Assembly (NCBI RefSeq): GCF_010499255.1
Contig: NZ_JAAGRN010000007.1
Location: 1 to 64,000 of the forward strand
Direction of reading: 5' to 3'
Source: Sheuella amnicola
Lineage (GTDB): Bacteria > Pseudomonadota > Gammaproteobacteria > Burkholderiales > Burkholderiaceae_B
Length of the DNA: 64,000 nt
Shown: positions 27,455 to 35,304 of the stretch, piece by piece
Layout of the letters: every line of letters begins with the position of its first letter
Numbering within the stretch: the stretch's first letter is position 1
Notes under the pieces: generated by a model
Databases searched by the model: none
Told to the model about the DNA's origin: nothing
What the model saw: the letters and a program-made list of their open reading frames with translations, nothing else
Position numbers and translations under genes: made by a program

Positions 27455-30400
27455 GTTGATGCTTTCCTATGATCGTTGCGTATTGCGAGCCAGCGGTGAA
27501 ACGATGCAAAAACGACCGGCACGAATAAGATAGTCGAAACGGTTGCGAATAACAGTCCGCCAATCACGGCGCGACCTAGCGGGGCATTTTGCTCTGACCC
27601 TTCGCCGATACCGATCGCCATCGGAATCATGCCGATAATCATTGCAAGAGCTGTCATCAGAACAGGGCGCAACCGCGTCGAACCCGCCTCTAAAGCCGCG
27701 GACAGGGGAGGCAACCCGTCGTTCAACCGCTGTCTGGCGAAAGAAATGACAAGTACGCTGTTGGCCGTTGCCACCCCCATGGTCATGATTGCACCAGTCA
27801 AGGCCGGTACGCTCAAATTCGTTCTGGTTAGGATCAACATCCAAGCAATTCCGGCCAATGCGGCAATCAGGGCCGAAATAATGATGAACGGATCCAGCCA
27901 CGATTGGAAATTCACCACGATCAACAGATAAACCAGAATGATGGCGCCGATTAGACCGATTCCAAGACCAATATACGAGTTGTACATTGTTTCGATCTGT
28001 CCGCGCATAACAATGCGACTACCGCGAGGCAATTCGCTTTTTGCTTCATCGATGATGACTTGAATTTCTTTGGCGACAGACGCCAGATCACGTCCCCGAA
28101 CATTCGTGTAAATGTTTATGGAAGGAAGGATGTTGTATCGGGTGAGTATCGAAAACTCGACGGTTGGCGAAGGGGAAACAAGGTTGCCCAATAATTGAGG
28201 GCCTTTGCCGCTGGCTGTATTCAATGCCGAATAGGCGGCTGATTGTGCAGCGTTGGATGGTCCTACCGGTAGACGCATCAAGTCGTCTAAAGATTCTATA
28301 CTGGCTTGAGGCGCTTGCACCTGAATCGAGTAATTGATGTTGTTAGCCGGGTTCAACCAGAATGAGGGCGAGGTTTGGGCGCTGCCTGACAAGGGCAGAA
28401 GCACGTTTTGCGCAAGATCGGCCGGCGTCAGGCCTATGCCTTGCATTCGGGCGCGGTCCATTTTCAATGCAATGGATGGCGTATCGAGTCGCTGATGAAT
28501 GTGCGAATCAGCTGCTCCTTTGATAGCCGAAATTTTGTTGACAAGCTTTCCGGCAAGTTGTTGATTGGCTGCATAGTTATTACCCACGATCTGAACGTCG
28601 ATCGCGGCTGGTATGCCGAAGTTCAAAATTTGCGTAACGATATCGGCCGGCTGGAAAAAGAACTCGATTCCGGGAAAATTTTTACGCAAAACCGGCAGCA
28701 ACTCTTCGATGTAATACTCGCTTGGGCGATGCCCCGGTTTAAGTGAAATCAGAATATCTGCATCAAAGGATCCGATTGTTCCCGAGCTACTGTAAGATAA
28801 GTTAATGCCGCTGTTCGGTAATCCGATATTGTCCAGTATCGAATCGATTTCTTTTTCTGGAATCACTTGCCGAATGACGGCCTGAACTTCATCGGCGATG
28901 AGCGCTGTCTTTTCCACGCGCGTCCCGCTTGGTGCACGCATGTGAAGTTTGATTTGACCAGTATCCACATTTGGAAACAAGTCACGACCTAGAATGAAGA
29001 AAATGCCGCAAGACAGGATACAGAAACCCAGAAAGCTGGCAATGAATTGTTTGCGATGCGTCAGAAGGTGGCTGAGCAGCAATACGTAATGAGTTCGTAG
29101 TTTTTCAAAGTGATGATTGAATTTTTCGTGGATATCATGAATCCACAGGGTGATGCGCCCCGGATTGCCTTGGTTTTTGAGCAGCAAAAGCGCCATGGTG
29201 GGGACCAGTGTGCGAGAAAGCACATACGAAGCGAGCATGGCAAAAATGACCGCTTCGGCAAGTGGAACGAACAGATATCGCGCCACGCCGCCCAAGAAAA
29301 ACATCGGGACAAAAACGATACAAATGCAAAGCGTGGAGACAAAGGCGGGAACGGCGATTTCTCCGGCGCCATCCATGATCGATTCATATAGCCCTTTACC
29401 CATATGCAAGTGACGCTCGATGTTTTCGATCGTGACGGTTGCGTCGTCCACCAGAATGCCCACAGCGAGGGCAAGTCCGCCAAGCGTCATGATGTTGATG
29501 GTTTCGCCCAGAAGCTGCAGGACGATCAGGGAAGTGAATATCGACAGGGGAATCGAGATTGCGATAATAGTGGTGGTTCGCCAGTTTCCGAGAAATAGCA
29601 AGAGCATGAGGGCTGTCAGCAATGCCGCAATCAATGCTTCATGGATAACACCGGCGATCGCCTCCTTCACGAAAACGGATTGATCCGCAAGAAGTTTGAC
29701 TTCGATGCCCTCGGGAAGTAGCGGGAGCAGGGAGGGGAGTTTTGCTTTGAGGTTGTTGACAACATCCAGCGTGGACGCACCGCCATTTTTGAGTGCAGTC
29801 AACAGTAGTCCGCGTTGTCCATTTTGTCGGACGATATTGATTTGCGGCGAGAAGCCATCACGGACATGCGCCACTTCACGCAGATAAGTTGTTGCCCCGT
29901 TGATGGTTTTTACGGGTATGTCATTCAAGCCTTGAATCGAGGTTGGCGACGCATTCAACGAGATGTTGAATTCGGTATCGCCAATTTTCGTCGTGCCTGA
30001 TGGGAGCGTGAGGTTTTGGGACGTGATGGCATTGATCACATCCGAAGATGTCATTCCTTTGGCAAGTAGGGCCTGGGGATTGATATCCACTGAAACCGCA
30101 CGAACCTTGCCGCCGTAAGGAAACGGCATTGCAATGCCTGGAATCGTGACAAGCTGAGGCCGCAAAATATTCAACGCCGAATCGAATAGCTCTTTTTCGG
30201 AAAGTGTCGTGCTGGACATGCCTAACTGGATGACGGGGACCGAAGAGGCGGTGTATTTGATGACAAGTGGAGGAGTGATCCCGGGAGGCATTTGCCGCAA
30301 CACGGACTGGGACGATGCAACAACTTGCGCAATCGCAGTTTGAATATTGACGTTAGGCTGAAAATAAATTTTGATGATCGCGATGCCGCCTAACGACTGC

Positions 30401-30648
30401 GACTCGATATGCTCGATGTCACTGACCGTCGTGGTCAGTGATCTTTCATGGCTTTGGGTGATACGGTTACCCATTTGCTGAGCGGATAACCCGTTATAAC
30501 TCCAGATGACGCTAACGACGGGGATATTGATTTCAGGCAGCACATCCATTGGAGTGCGCATGAGTGACAGAGGCGTCGAAAGCAGAATGAGAATCGCCAT
30601 CACGATAAACGTGTATGGCTTTTCTAGTGCCGTCCTTACAATCCACAT
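27451..30648 (-). CDS. RND efflux permease, second system
   Basis: The 1065-residue inner-membrane pump is the first gene of the second RND operon. It starts MWIVRTALEKPYTFIVMAIL and has the TM4 Asp pair in GILVDDATVTIENIERH. In TM10 the segment reads TMGVATANSVLVISFA, so the Lys of the AcrB relay (LSAKNAIL in the first pump) is missing. This is a feature of a distinct clade that also carries acidic residues elsewhere. Long loops with FFQPADIVTQILNFGIPAA and NVRGRDLASVAKEIQ suggest a different substrate from the first pump. The substrate is unknown. Confidence 0.93.
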   Translation of the reverse strand: MWIVRTALEKPYTFIVMAILILLSTPLSLMRTPMDVLPEINIPVVSVIWSYNGLSAQQMGNRITQSHERSLTTTVSDIEHIESQSLGGIAIIKIYFQPNVNIQTAIAQVVASSQSVLRQMPPGITPPLVIKYTASSVPVIQLGMSSTTLSEKELFDSALNILRPQLVTIPGIAMPFPYGGKVRAVSVDINPQALLAKGMTSSDVINAITSQNLTLPSGTTKIGDTEFNISLNASPTSIQGLNDIPVKTINGATTYLREVAHVRDGFSPQINIVRQNGQRGLLLTALKNGGASTLDVVNNLKAKLPSLLPLLPEGIEVKLLADQSVFVKEAIAGVIHEALIAALLTALMLLLFLGNWRTTTIIAISIPLSIFTSLIVLQLLGETINIMTLGGLALAVGILVDDATVTIENIERHLHMGKGLYESIMDGAGEIAVPAFVSTLCICIVFVPMFFLGGVARYLFVPLAEAVIFAMLASYVLSRTLVPTMALLLLKNQGNPGRITLWIHDIHEKFNHHFEKLRTHYVLLLSHLLTHRKQFIASFLGFCILSCGIFFILGRDLFPNVDTGQIKLHMRAPSGTRVEKTALIADEVQAVIRQVIPEKEIDSILDNIGLPNSGINLSYSSSGTIGSFDADILISLKPGHRPSEYYIEELLPVLRKNFPGIEFFFQPADIVTQILNFGIPAAIDVQIVGNNYAANQQLAGKLVNKISAIKGAADSHIHQRLDTPSIALKMDRARMQGIGLTPADLAQNVLLPLSGSAQTSPSFWLNPANNINYSIQVQAPQASIESLDDLMRLPVGPSNAAQSAAYSALNTASGKGPQLLGNLVSPSPTVEFSILTRYNILPSINIYTNVRGRDLASVAKEIQVIIDEAKSELPRGSRIVMRGQIETMYNSYIGLGIGLIGAIILVYLLIVVNFQSWLDPFIIISALIAALAGIAWMLILTRTNLSVPALTGAIMTMGVATANSVLVISFARQRLNDGLPPLSAALEAGSTRLRPVLMTALAMIIGMIPMAIGIGEGSEQNAPLGRAVIGGLLFATVSTILFVPVVFASFHRWLAIRNDHRKAST

Positions 30649-30710
30649 CCGAATTTACCTAGTTAAGCTTTGTAAAAATTTAGGAAAAGATAGATCCGGA
30701 AATATAGGAT

Positions 30711-30727
30711 TTATCATCAATTGATAA
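30711..30727. promoter_or_regulatory. Palindrome near RND operon start, possible operator
   Basis: TTATCA (30711-30716) and TGATAA (30722-30727) flank a short centre, and the inner ATCAATTGAT (30716-30725) is a perfect 10-bp palindrome. It lies just downstream of the candidate -10 box of the RND operon, a usual place for a repressor site. The binding protein is not known. Confidence 0.35.
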
Positions 30728-30735
30728 AAGTTTTG

Positions 30736-30763
30736 AGTATAGATGAACGCTTTTCAAATTCAA
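30736..30763 (-). promoter_or_regulatory. Candidate sigma-70 promoter of second RND operon
   Basis: Read on the minus strand, TTGAAT (30763-30758) and TATACT (30741-30736) are 16 bp apart, 4 of 6 and 5 of 6 matches to consensus. The predicted start near 30729 leaves a leader of about 80 bp before the permease ATG at 30648. Confidence 0.4.
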
Positions 30764-31150
30764 CATATTGATTTATGGATGATTTTTTAACCGGAAGGTT
30801 CAATGTATACATATAAAACCGAGTTTTTCATTCATATCAAAATTATTAACAAATTTATCATTTTTACGCTCATTGGCTAAGTATTGTTTTATTTTTTCGA
30901 GTGTTAAATTTGATATTTCAACAGCCGGTCTGCTTACCCTAGGACTAACACTAGGTATGTCAGCTCGATACAGTCAATGTTGTTGAATTACAAAAACAAT
31001 TCATTTCGAATTCAAAAATGTCGGTGGATTGAATTTAAAAAATTTTCAAGTTCTGATTCTGAAATATCTACATATACGCCGCAGAGCTAATATGAATCGA
31101 TTCATTGATCAAGTAGATTTCCTATATTGATTTTTTGAGCTAGAGTTCAA

Positions 31151-31777
31151 ATGAATGAGCGCGCCGGCCATATTTTTTTGATTGATGACGACAATTCGAT
31201 GCGGTTTTCGCTTTCGAGGATGTTGGTTGAGCTTGGATACAGTGTCCAGGAATTTTCGAGCGCCAGGGAGTTTCTTGAGAACTCCTTGCCCATTTCTCCA
31301 GCTGCGATTTTGCTGGATATGGCCATGCCGGATATGACTGGTTTGCAATTGCAGGAAAAACTTCTTGAAGTAGGTCGCCAAACGCCCATCTTGTTCATCA
31401 GTGGCCAGAGTCATCCACAACAGATCGTCAAGGGATTGAAGAATGGAGCTTTTGATTTTCTGTTCAAGCCCTTCAATCTGGAAGAGCTGATCAATGCGTT
31501 GAACTCGGCAATCCAGTTGGATCAGAACCAGCTGAAAAAGATAACAAGCGATATTCATGCCCGCAGACGCTTTGATAGTTTGACCGCACGCGAAAAAGAA
31601 ACTTGCCATTTACTTGTTAAGGGGTTGTCAAACAAGGAAATCGCCCAGCAGCTTGGCATTACTGATGCAACCATCAAAATCCACAAGGCGAGAGTGCTGC
31701 AAAAAATGCAACTCGATTCAATTCCCACCTTAGTTAAGGTGTATTTTGAATCAGATTTAAATAAGGACGAGGGTTAG
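31151..31777 (+). CDS. FixJ/TtrR-type response regulator (orphan)
   Basis: The 208-residue protein has a receiver domain with acidic residues 12-14 (IDDDNSM), phospho-acceptor Asp56 in ILLDMAMPDMTG, a Ser/Thr switch in ILFISGQ and Lys in DFLFKPF. A LuxR-type DNA-binding domain is at about 140-200 (LTAREKETCHLLVKGLSNKEIA, TDATIKIHKARVLQKM). It is predicted to be a phosphorylation-dependent transcription activator. No histidine kinase gene lies in the window. It is 60 bp upstream of the thiol dioxygenase gene on the same strand and may control it, or the divergent RND operon. Confidence 0.9.
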   Translation: MNERAGHIFLIDDDNSMRFSLSRMLVELGYSVQEFSSAREFLENSLPISPAAILLDMAMPDMTGLQLQEKLLEVGRQTPILFISGQSHPQQIVKGLKNGAFDFLFKPFNLEELINALNSAIQLDQNQLKKITSDIHARRRFDSLTAREKETCHLLVKGLSNKEIAQQLGITDATIKIHKARVLQKMQLDSIPTLVKVYFESDLNKDEG

Positions 31778-31837
31778 CTGACCCAGCACATACTTGCTTT
31801 ACACTTGGTCACCTATTTAATTAAGGTGATCGATGTG

Positions 31838-32410
31838 ATGCAAAATCAGAAATTACTGGCTTTTGTGCAAGGCTTGAGCCGGCTGCTGCAGAGCAATCCC
31901 GCGGAAGATATCATCCTCAAAGAGGGGGGGGGCCTGTTGGCGACATTGGTCGCCCAAGATGACTGGTTGCCGGAGCTATTCACCCAACCCCATCCCCAGT
32001 TTTATCAGCAGTACCTGCTGTATGCCGATCCCTTGGATCGCTTTTCCATTGTTAGTTTTGTCTGGGGACCCGGTCAAAAAACACCGGTTCACGATCATAT
32101 GACCTGGGGACTGATCGGGATGCTGCGTGGACAGGAAATCGATACGCACTATTTCAGACAAGCCGATCAGACTTTTAGGCGTGGTGATAGCCATATCCTC
32201 AAACCGGGAGATATCGGCTCTGTATCGCCTGCGACTCATGATGTTCATGAAGTTGCGAATTTTTATCAGGATAGGGTTTCCATTAGCATTCATGTTTATG
32301 GAGGGAACATTGGGCGAATCCAACGACATGTTTTTAATCCCGGGACCGGAGAGTCAAAGGATTTTGTGTCGGGGTACTCGAACAATGTGGTGCCTAATTT
32401 GTGGTCTTAA
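31838..32410 (+). CDS. Cysteine dioxygenase-like thiol dioxygenase
   Basis: The 190-residue cupin-fold protein has the iron ligands as HDH in PVHDHMTWGLIGML and a third His in THDVHEVANF, with an Arg-poor active-site edge. Proteins of this type oxidise cysteine or 3-mercaptopropionate with O2 to the sulfinic acid; the substrate cannot be told from sequence alone. The ATG at 31838 is chosen (AAGGTG 9 bp before it); a TTG at 31805 opens an unlikely extension. Nine consecutive G residues at 31924-31932 lie in codons 29-32 (EGGG), a slip-prone tract near the start. The rhodanese gene begins 25 bp downstream. Confidence 0.88.
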   Translation: MQNQKLLAFVQGLSRLLQSNPAEDIILKEGGGLLATLVAQDDWLPELFTQPHPQFYQQYLLYADPLDRFSIVSFVWGPGQKTPVHDHMTWGLIGMLRGQEIDTHYFRQADQTFRRGDSHILKPGDIGSVSPATHDVHEVANFYQDRVSISIHVYGGNIGRIQRHVFNPGTGESKDFVSGYSNNVVPNLWS

Positions 32411-32435
32411 GAATTAGATTGTTGAAGCTGGAAAA

Positions 32436-34091
32436 ATGACGAATTCAAACATTTCAATGCCCATTGCGCGCGTTCATTATCAGGACGTGCGCGCACGATT
32501 ACTCGCTAAACAGGAAATCGCATTGCTTGATGTGCGTGAGGAGGATCCTCATGCGCAATCTCATCCATTATTCGCGGCCAATTTTCCGTTGTCGCGATTG
32601 GAGCAGGATGCTTTTTCCAAGCTTCCACGCCATGATGTCCACATCGTGACATTCGATGATGGTGTGACGAAAAATAAGGACGGATTGACTGATGCGGAAC
32701 TTGCTGCAGCACGTTTAATCAGTCTGGGCTATACCGATGTTTCTATTTTTGATGGCGGGCTAGTGGCATGGCAACAGGCAGGTGGCGAGCTTTTCAAGGA
32801 CGTAAACGTACCGAGCAAGTCTTTTGGTGAGCTTGTCGAAGCGCGCGCCCATACCCCATCATTGGCGGCAGAGCAGGTTCAAGCATTGATAAATGAAAAG
32901 GCCGATATAGTCATTGTTGATGCGCGCCGATTCGATGAATACAACACAATGAGTATTCCGACCGCGATCAGTTGTCCGGGAGCTGAACTGGTGCTGCGAA
33001 TCGCCGAACTCGCGCCACGTCCTGAAACCAGAGTGATTGTCAATTGTGCAGGGCGAACCCGAAGCATTATCGGAACACAATCCTTGATCAATGCCGGAAT
33101 TCCAAATCAAGTCAGCGCATTGCGAAATGGCACGATTGGCTGGACGCTGGCTGGTCAGACTCTTGATCGTGGCCAGGTTCGCAAATTCGGTGATGTTTCA
33201 AATGAAACCAAATCGAATGCCGCAAAACGAGCTCGGGATGTTGCTGATCGTGCGGGGGTCAAACGTGCACAGTTTTCTGATATTCAGAGTTGGCGACAGC
33301 AGATTGGTAGAACAACTTATTTTCTGGATACGCGAACACCTGAAGAGTACGCAGCAGGACATTTGCCCGGCTTCCGTTCAACCCCTGGCGGGCAGCTTGT
33401 GCAGGAAACCGAAATGGTTGCACCGGTGCGTGGAGCAAGAATTGTGCTCGCAGATACCGATGGCGTCCGTTCTAACATGACCGCATCCTGGTTGGCTCAG
33501 ATGGCTTGGGATGTGCATGTCCTCGATGGTGTGGACGTATCGCAACTGACTGAGCTCGGTGCGTGGCAGCCAGTCTTGCCAAAGATGCCGGTCGTGCCTG
33601 AACTTGATGCGGTCGCTTTAAAGAGTGAAATCGGAAAAGTTGTTTCAGGATCAGTTGTCGTGATTGATCTAGCCAAGCATGCGCAGTATGTCCAGGGCCA
33701 TATTCCAGGTGCATATTACGTCCTGAGATCTCAGTTCGATTCAGCAGTGAAGTCCTTGCCCAAGTCATCACGCTATGTGCTGACGTGCCCGGACGGCGTG
33801 CAGTCCATGTTTGCTTTCGAAGAGATCAAAGCTTTACTTCAGTCGCAGAATAGCGATGGACCTGAAATTGATCTTCGCGTGCTTAAAGGAGGTACGCAAG
33901 CCTGGAAATCGGCGGGGCAAGCGCTGGAGACAGGTCCGCAGCGGCTGATCAGCGAACCACTCGACAGGTACAAACGTCCCTACGAAGGTACTGAGGTACC
34001 TCGTGAGGCAATGCAGGCATATCTTGATTGGGAATTCGGTTTGATCGAACAATTGAGGCGCGATGGAACCCATCACTTCTGGGTGTTGTGA
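32436..34091 (+). CDS. Four-domain rhodanese-like sulfurtransferase
   Basis: This 551-residue protein is built of four rhodanese domains. The second has the active-site loop NCAGRTRSIIG (about 203-213) and the fourth TCPDGVQSM (about 449-457), both with the catalytic Cys. The first (TFDDGVTKNK, near 71) and third (ADTDGVRSN, near 338) lack it and are probably structural. Rhodanese domains carry sulfane sulfur as a persulfide. No signal peptide is present, so it is probably cytoplasmic. Its position behind the thiol dioxygenase suggests joint handling of reduced sulfur from cysteine or related thiols; this is inference from linkage. Confidence 0.88.
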   Translation: MTNSNISMPIARVHYQDVRARLLAKQEIALLDVREEDPHAQSHPLFAANFPLSRLEQDAFSKLPRHDVHIVTFDDGVTKNKDGLTDAELAAARLISLGYTDVSIFDGGLVAWQQAGGELFKDVNVPSKSFGELVEARAHTPSLAAEQVQALINEKADIVIVDARRFDEYNTMSIPTAISCPGAELVLRIAELAPRPETRVIVNCAGRTRSIIGTQSLINAGIPNQVSALRNGTIGWTLAGQTLDRGQVRKFGDVSNETKSNAAKRARDVADRAGVKRAQFSDIQSWRQQIGRTTYFLDTRTPEEYAAGHLPGFRSTPGGQLVQETEMVAPVRGARIVLADTDGVRSNMTASWLAQMAWDVHVLDGVDVSQLTELGAWQPVLPKMPVVPELDAVALKSEIGKVVSGSVVVIDLAKHAQYVQGHIPGAYYVLRSQFDSAVKSLPKSSRYVLTCPDGVQSMFAFEEIKALLQSQNSDGPEIDLRVLKGGTQAWKSAGQALETGPQRLISEPLDRYKRPYEGTEVPREAMQAYLDWEFGLIEQLRRDGTHHFWVL

Positions 34092-34229
34092 TCAAGGTTC
34101 GCGTGGCGATCGGTTACATCGCCGCGCATGGTCTTTGTAACGGGCTTCAAGCGGAGCATCAAGCAATACAACGGGTACACCTCCAAGTTCATTGCCGTTT
34201 TCATCAACTTTTGGCGCGAACATTTGCAT
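34092..34229 (-). pseudogene. Possible gene remnant with FAPKVDENGN motif
   Basis: A 45-codon frame begins at the nucleosidase stop (TAATG) and ends at the rhodanese stop, filling the whole gap. Its segment FAPKVDENGNELGGVP ... VLLDAPL resembles, from memory, a C-terminal motif of large secreted alpha/beta-hydrolase-like esterases (PKVDxDGN ... APLGTY), but the following residues do not fit and the rest of such a protein is absent. It may be a decayed fragment left by deletion, or a chance frame. Confidence 0.25.
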
Positions 34230-34798
34230 TAGACGAGTCTTTCGAGTTCCTCCAGAAATAAATCTTCTCCGTGGTTGACCTTATCAGACCACTCCTTGCC
34301 TGATTCATGATTGGCTTGATCGGTCACATATTTGTATGCAAGCCAGGGTAATTTGTGTTCATGCGCAACGCTTGCGATTGCAAAAAGCTCCATGTCGACA
34401 ACATCGATATTTTGTTCATGCAGCCAAGGGTCATGGCTGGTGACGAAACTGTCTCCGGATCCACAAGAAAATTGGCCCTTTTTAGAAAAGTACTCATGTG
34501 GGCGCTCACAAAATGGTACACGTCCCCGAGGTGAAAGTGGTTCAGCCAGTATGTCGCGTTGAACGACGCGCGAAATGCCCAAAAGCCCGCCAATTTCCGG
34601 TCGCAGACCGCCAGCAGTGCCGAAGTTGATGATCAAGTCCGGCGCATATCGGGTCACCGCACGCATGGTTGCAATCGTTGCATTGATTTTTCCGACACCC
34701 GAATAAACAAGTTTGATTCGAGTGGGGAGCTTTTTTGCGTCGAGCTCAAGGTCAAGTGCCGTGATTACGACAATTTTGCTGTTGGAGTGTTGAGTCAC
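34229..34798 (-). CDS. 5'-methylthioadenosine/S-adenosylhomocysteine nucleosidase-like
   Basis: This 189-residue member of the nucleoside phosphorylase/hydrolase family has the signatures LVYSGVGKINA (near 31), NFGTAGGLRPE, DMELFAIASVA and KYVTDQAN, with the substrate Glu in DMEL and the catalytic Asp in VTDQ. It is about 40 residues shorter than E. coli MTAN, so the middle is trimmed. The probable reaction is cleavage of the N-glycosidic bond of adenosine-derived thioethers to free adenine, recycling methionine or the methyl cycle. The activity is inferred. It is a single gene on the minus strand, divergent from the metal-uptake operon. Confidence 0.78.
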   Translation of the reverse strand: MTQHSNSKIVVITALDLELDAKKLPTRIKLVYSGVGKINATIATMRAVTRYAPDLIINFGTAGGLRPEIGGLLGISRVVQRDILAEPLSPRGRVPFCERPHEYFSKKGQFSCGSGDSFVTSHDPWLHEQNIDVVDMELFAIASVAHEHKLPWLAYKYVTDQANHESGKEWSDKVNHGEDLFLEELERLV

Positions 34799-34858
34799 AG
34801 TGCTTTCTAGAGGCCTTTGTTTGAAGTGATGAGAATTGTCAGCTAAGCTACGTGCATC

Positions 34859-35251
34859 ATGATTCGCCAGATTTCAACTCTTTGCAGACGAATGGTCAAT
34901 ATAAGATTGATCCTGATTTCGTTCGCCTTATTATCCTTTATGGCGATGCAGCATAGTTTGATCTGGCATGCTGTGGAGCACATCGCTCTGCAGACCAAAC
35001 CGTCTTCAGGAGCCACAATCCCACAATCGAAAGGATCCTTGAGCGCGTCGCTGGAAAAAAACTCTAATAATGAAATGACTTGCTTGAAATGCCTTGAGGA
35101 TACTGCCCATGCATTCGCGTTGATTTCCGATGCGCGGTTGCCGTATTTGCATACGAATCATGTTCTTTCTATGGCTGATCTTGCCTTGGGAGATGTTTTT
35201 TTGTCTCCGGAACGTGCAAATCAGAGGGGGCCTCCTACTCGCCTTGTTTAA
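34859..35251 (+). CDS. Small membrane-anchored CxxC/His protein, DUF2946-like
   Basis: The 130-residue protein has one N-terminal signal or anchor helix (about 14-31), then His-rich SLIWHAVEHIA, and a CLKCLEDTAHAF segment with CxxC, ending in the RGPPTR tail. The size, paired Cys and RxPP tail recall DUF2946-type periplasmic metal proteins; I cannot confirm the family. It is the first gene of a four-gene putative metal operon (porin, receptor, permease). The next gene starts 54 bp downstream. It may bind zinc or copper in the periplasm. No Zur-like palindrome is visible upstream. Confidence 0.6.
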   Translation: MIRQISTLCRRMVNIRLILISFALLSFMAMQHSLIWHAVEHIALQTKPSSGATIPQSKGSLSASLEKNSNNEMTCLKCLEDTAHAFALISDARLPYLHTNHVLSMADLALGDVFLSPERANQRGPPTRLV

Positions 35252-35304
35252 GTTTTCTTTGAAGCACTTCGCTTCGATTCATGAAACCTATTCAAGGAAC
35301 GTAC

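Larger units (their letters stand above)
30649..31150. other. AT-rich 502-bp divergent intergenic region
   Basis: This stretch separates the second RND operon (minus) from the FixJ-type regulator gene (plus). I see no convincing ORF. It holds the candidate RND promoter and a palindrome described separately, and a degenerate inverted element at 30934-30958 (TTACCCTAGG ... CTAGGTATG, spacer ACTAACA). The rest is AT-rich. Confidence 0.6.
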
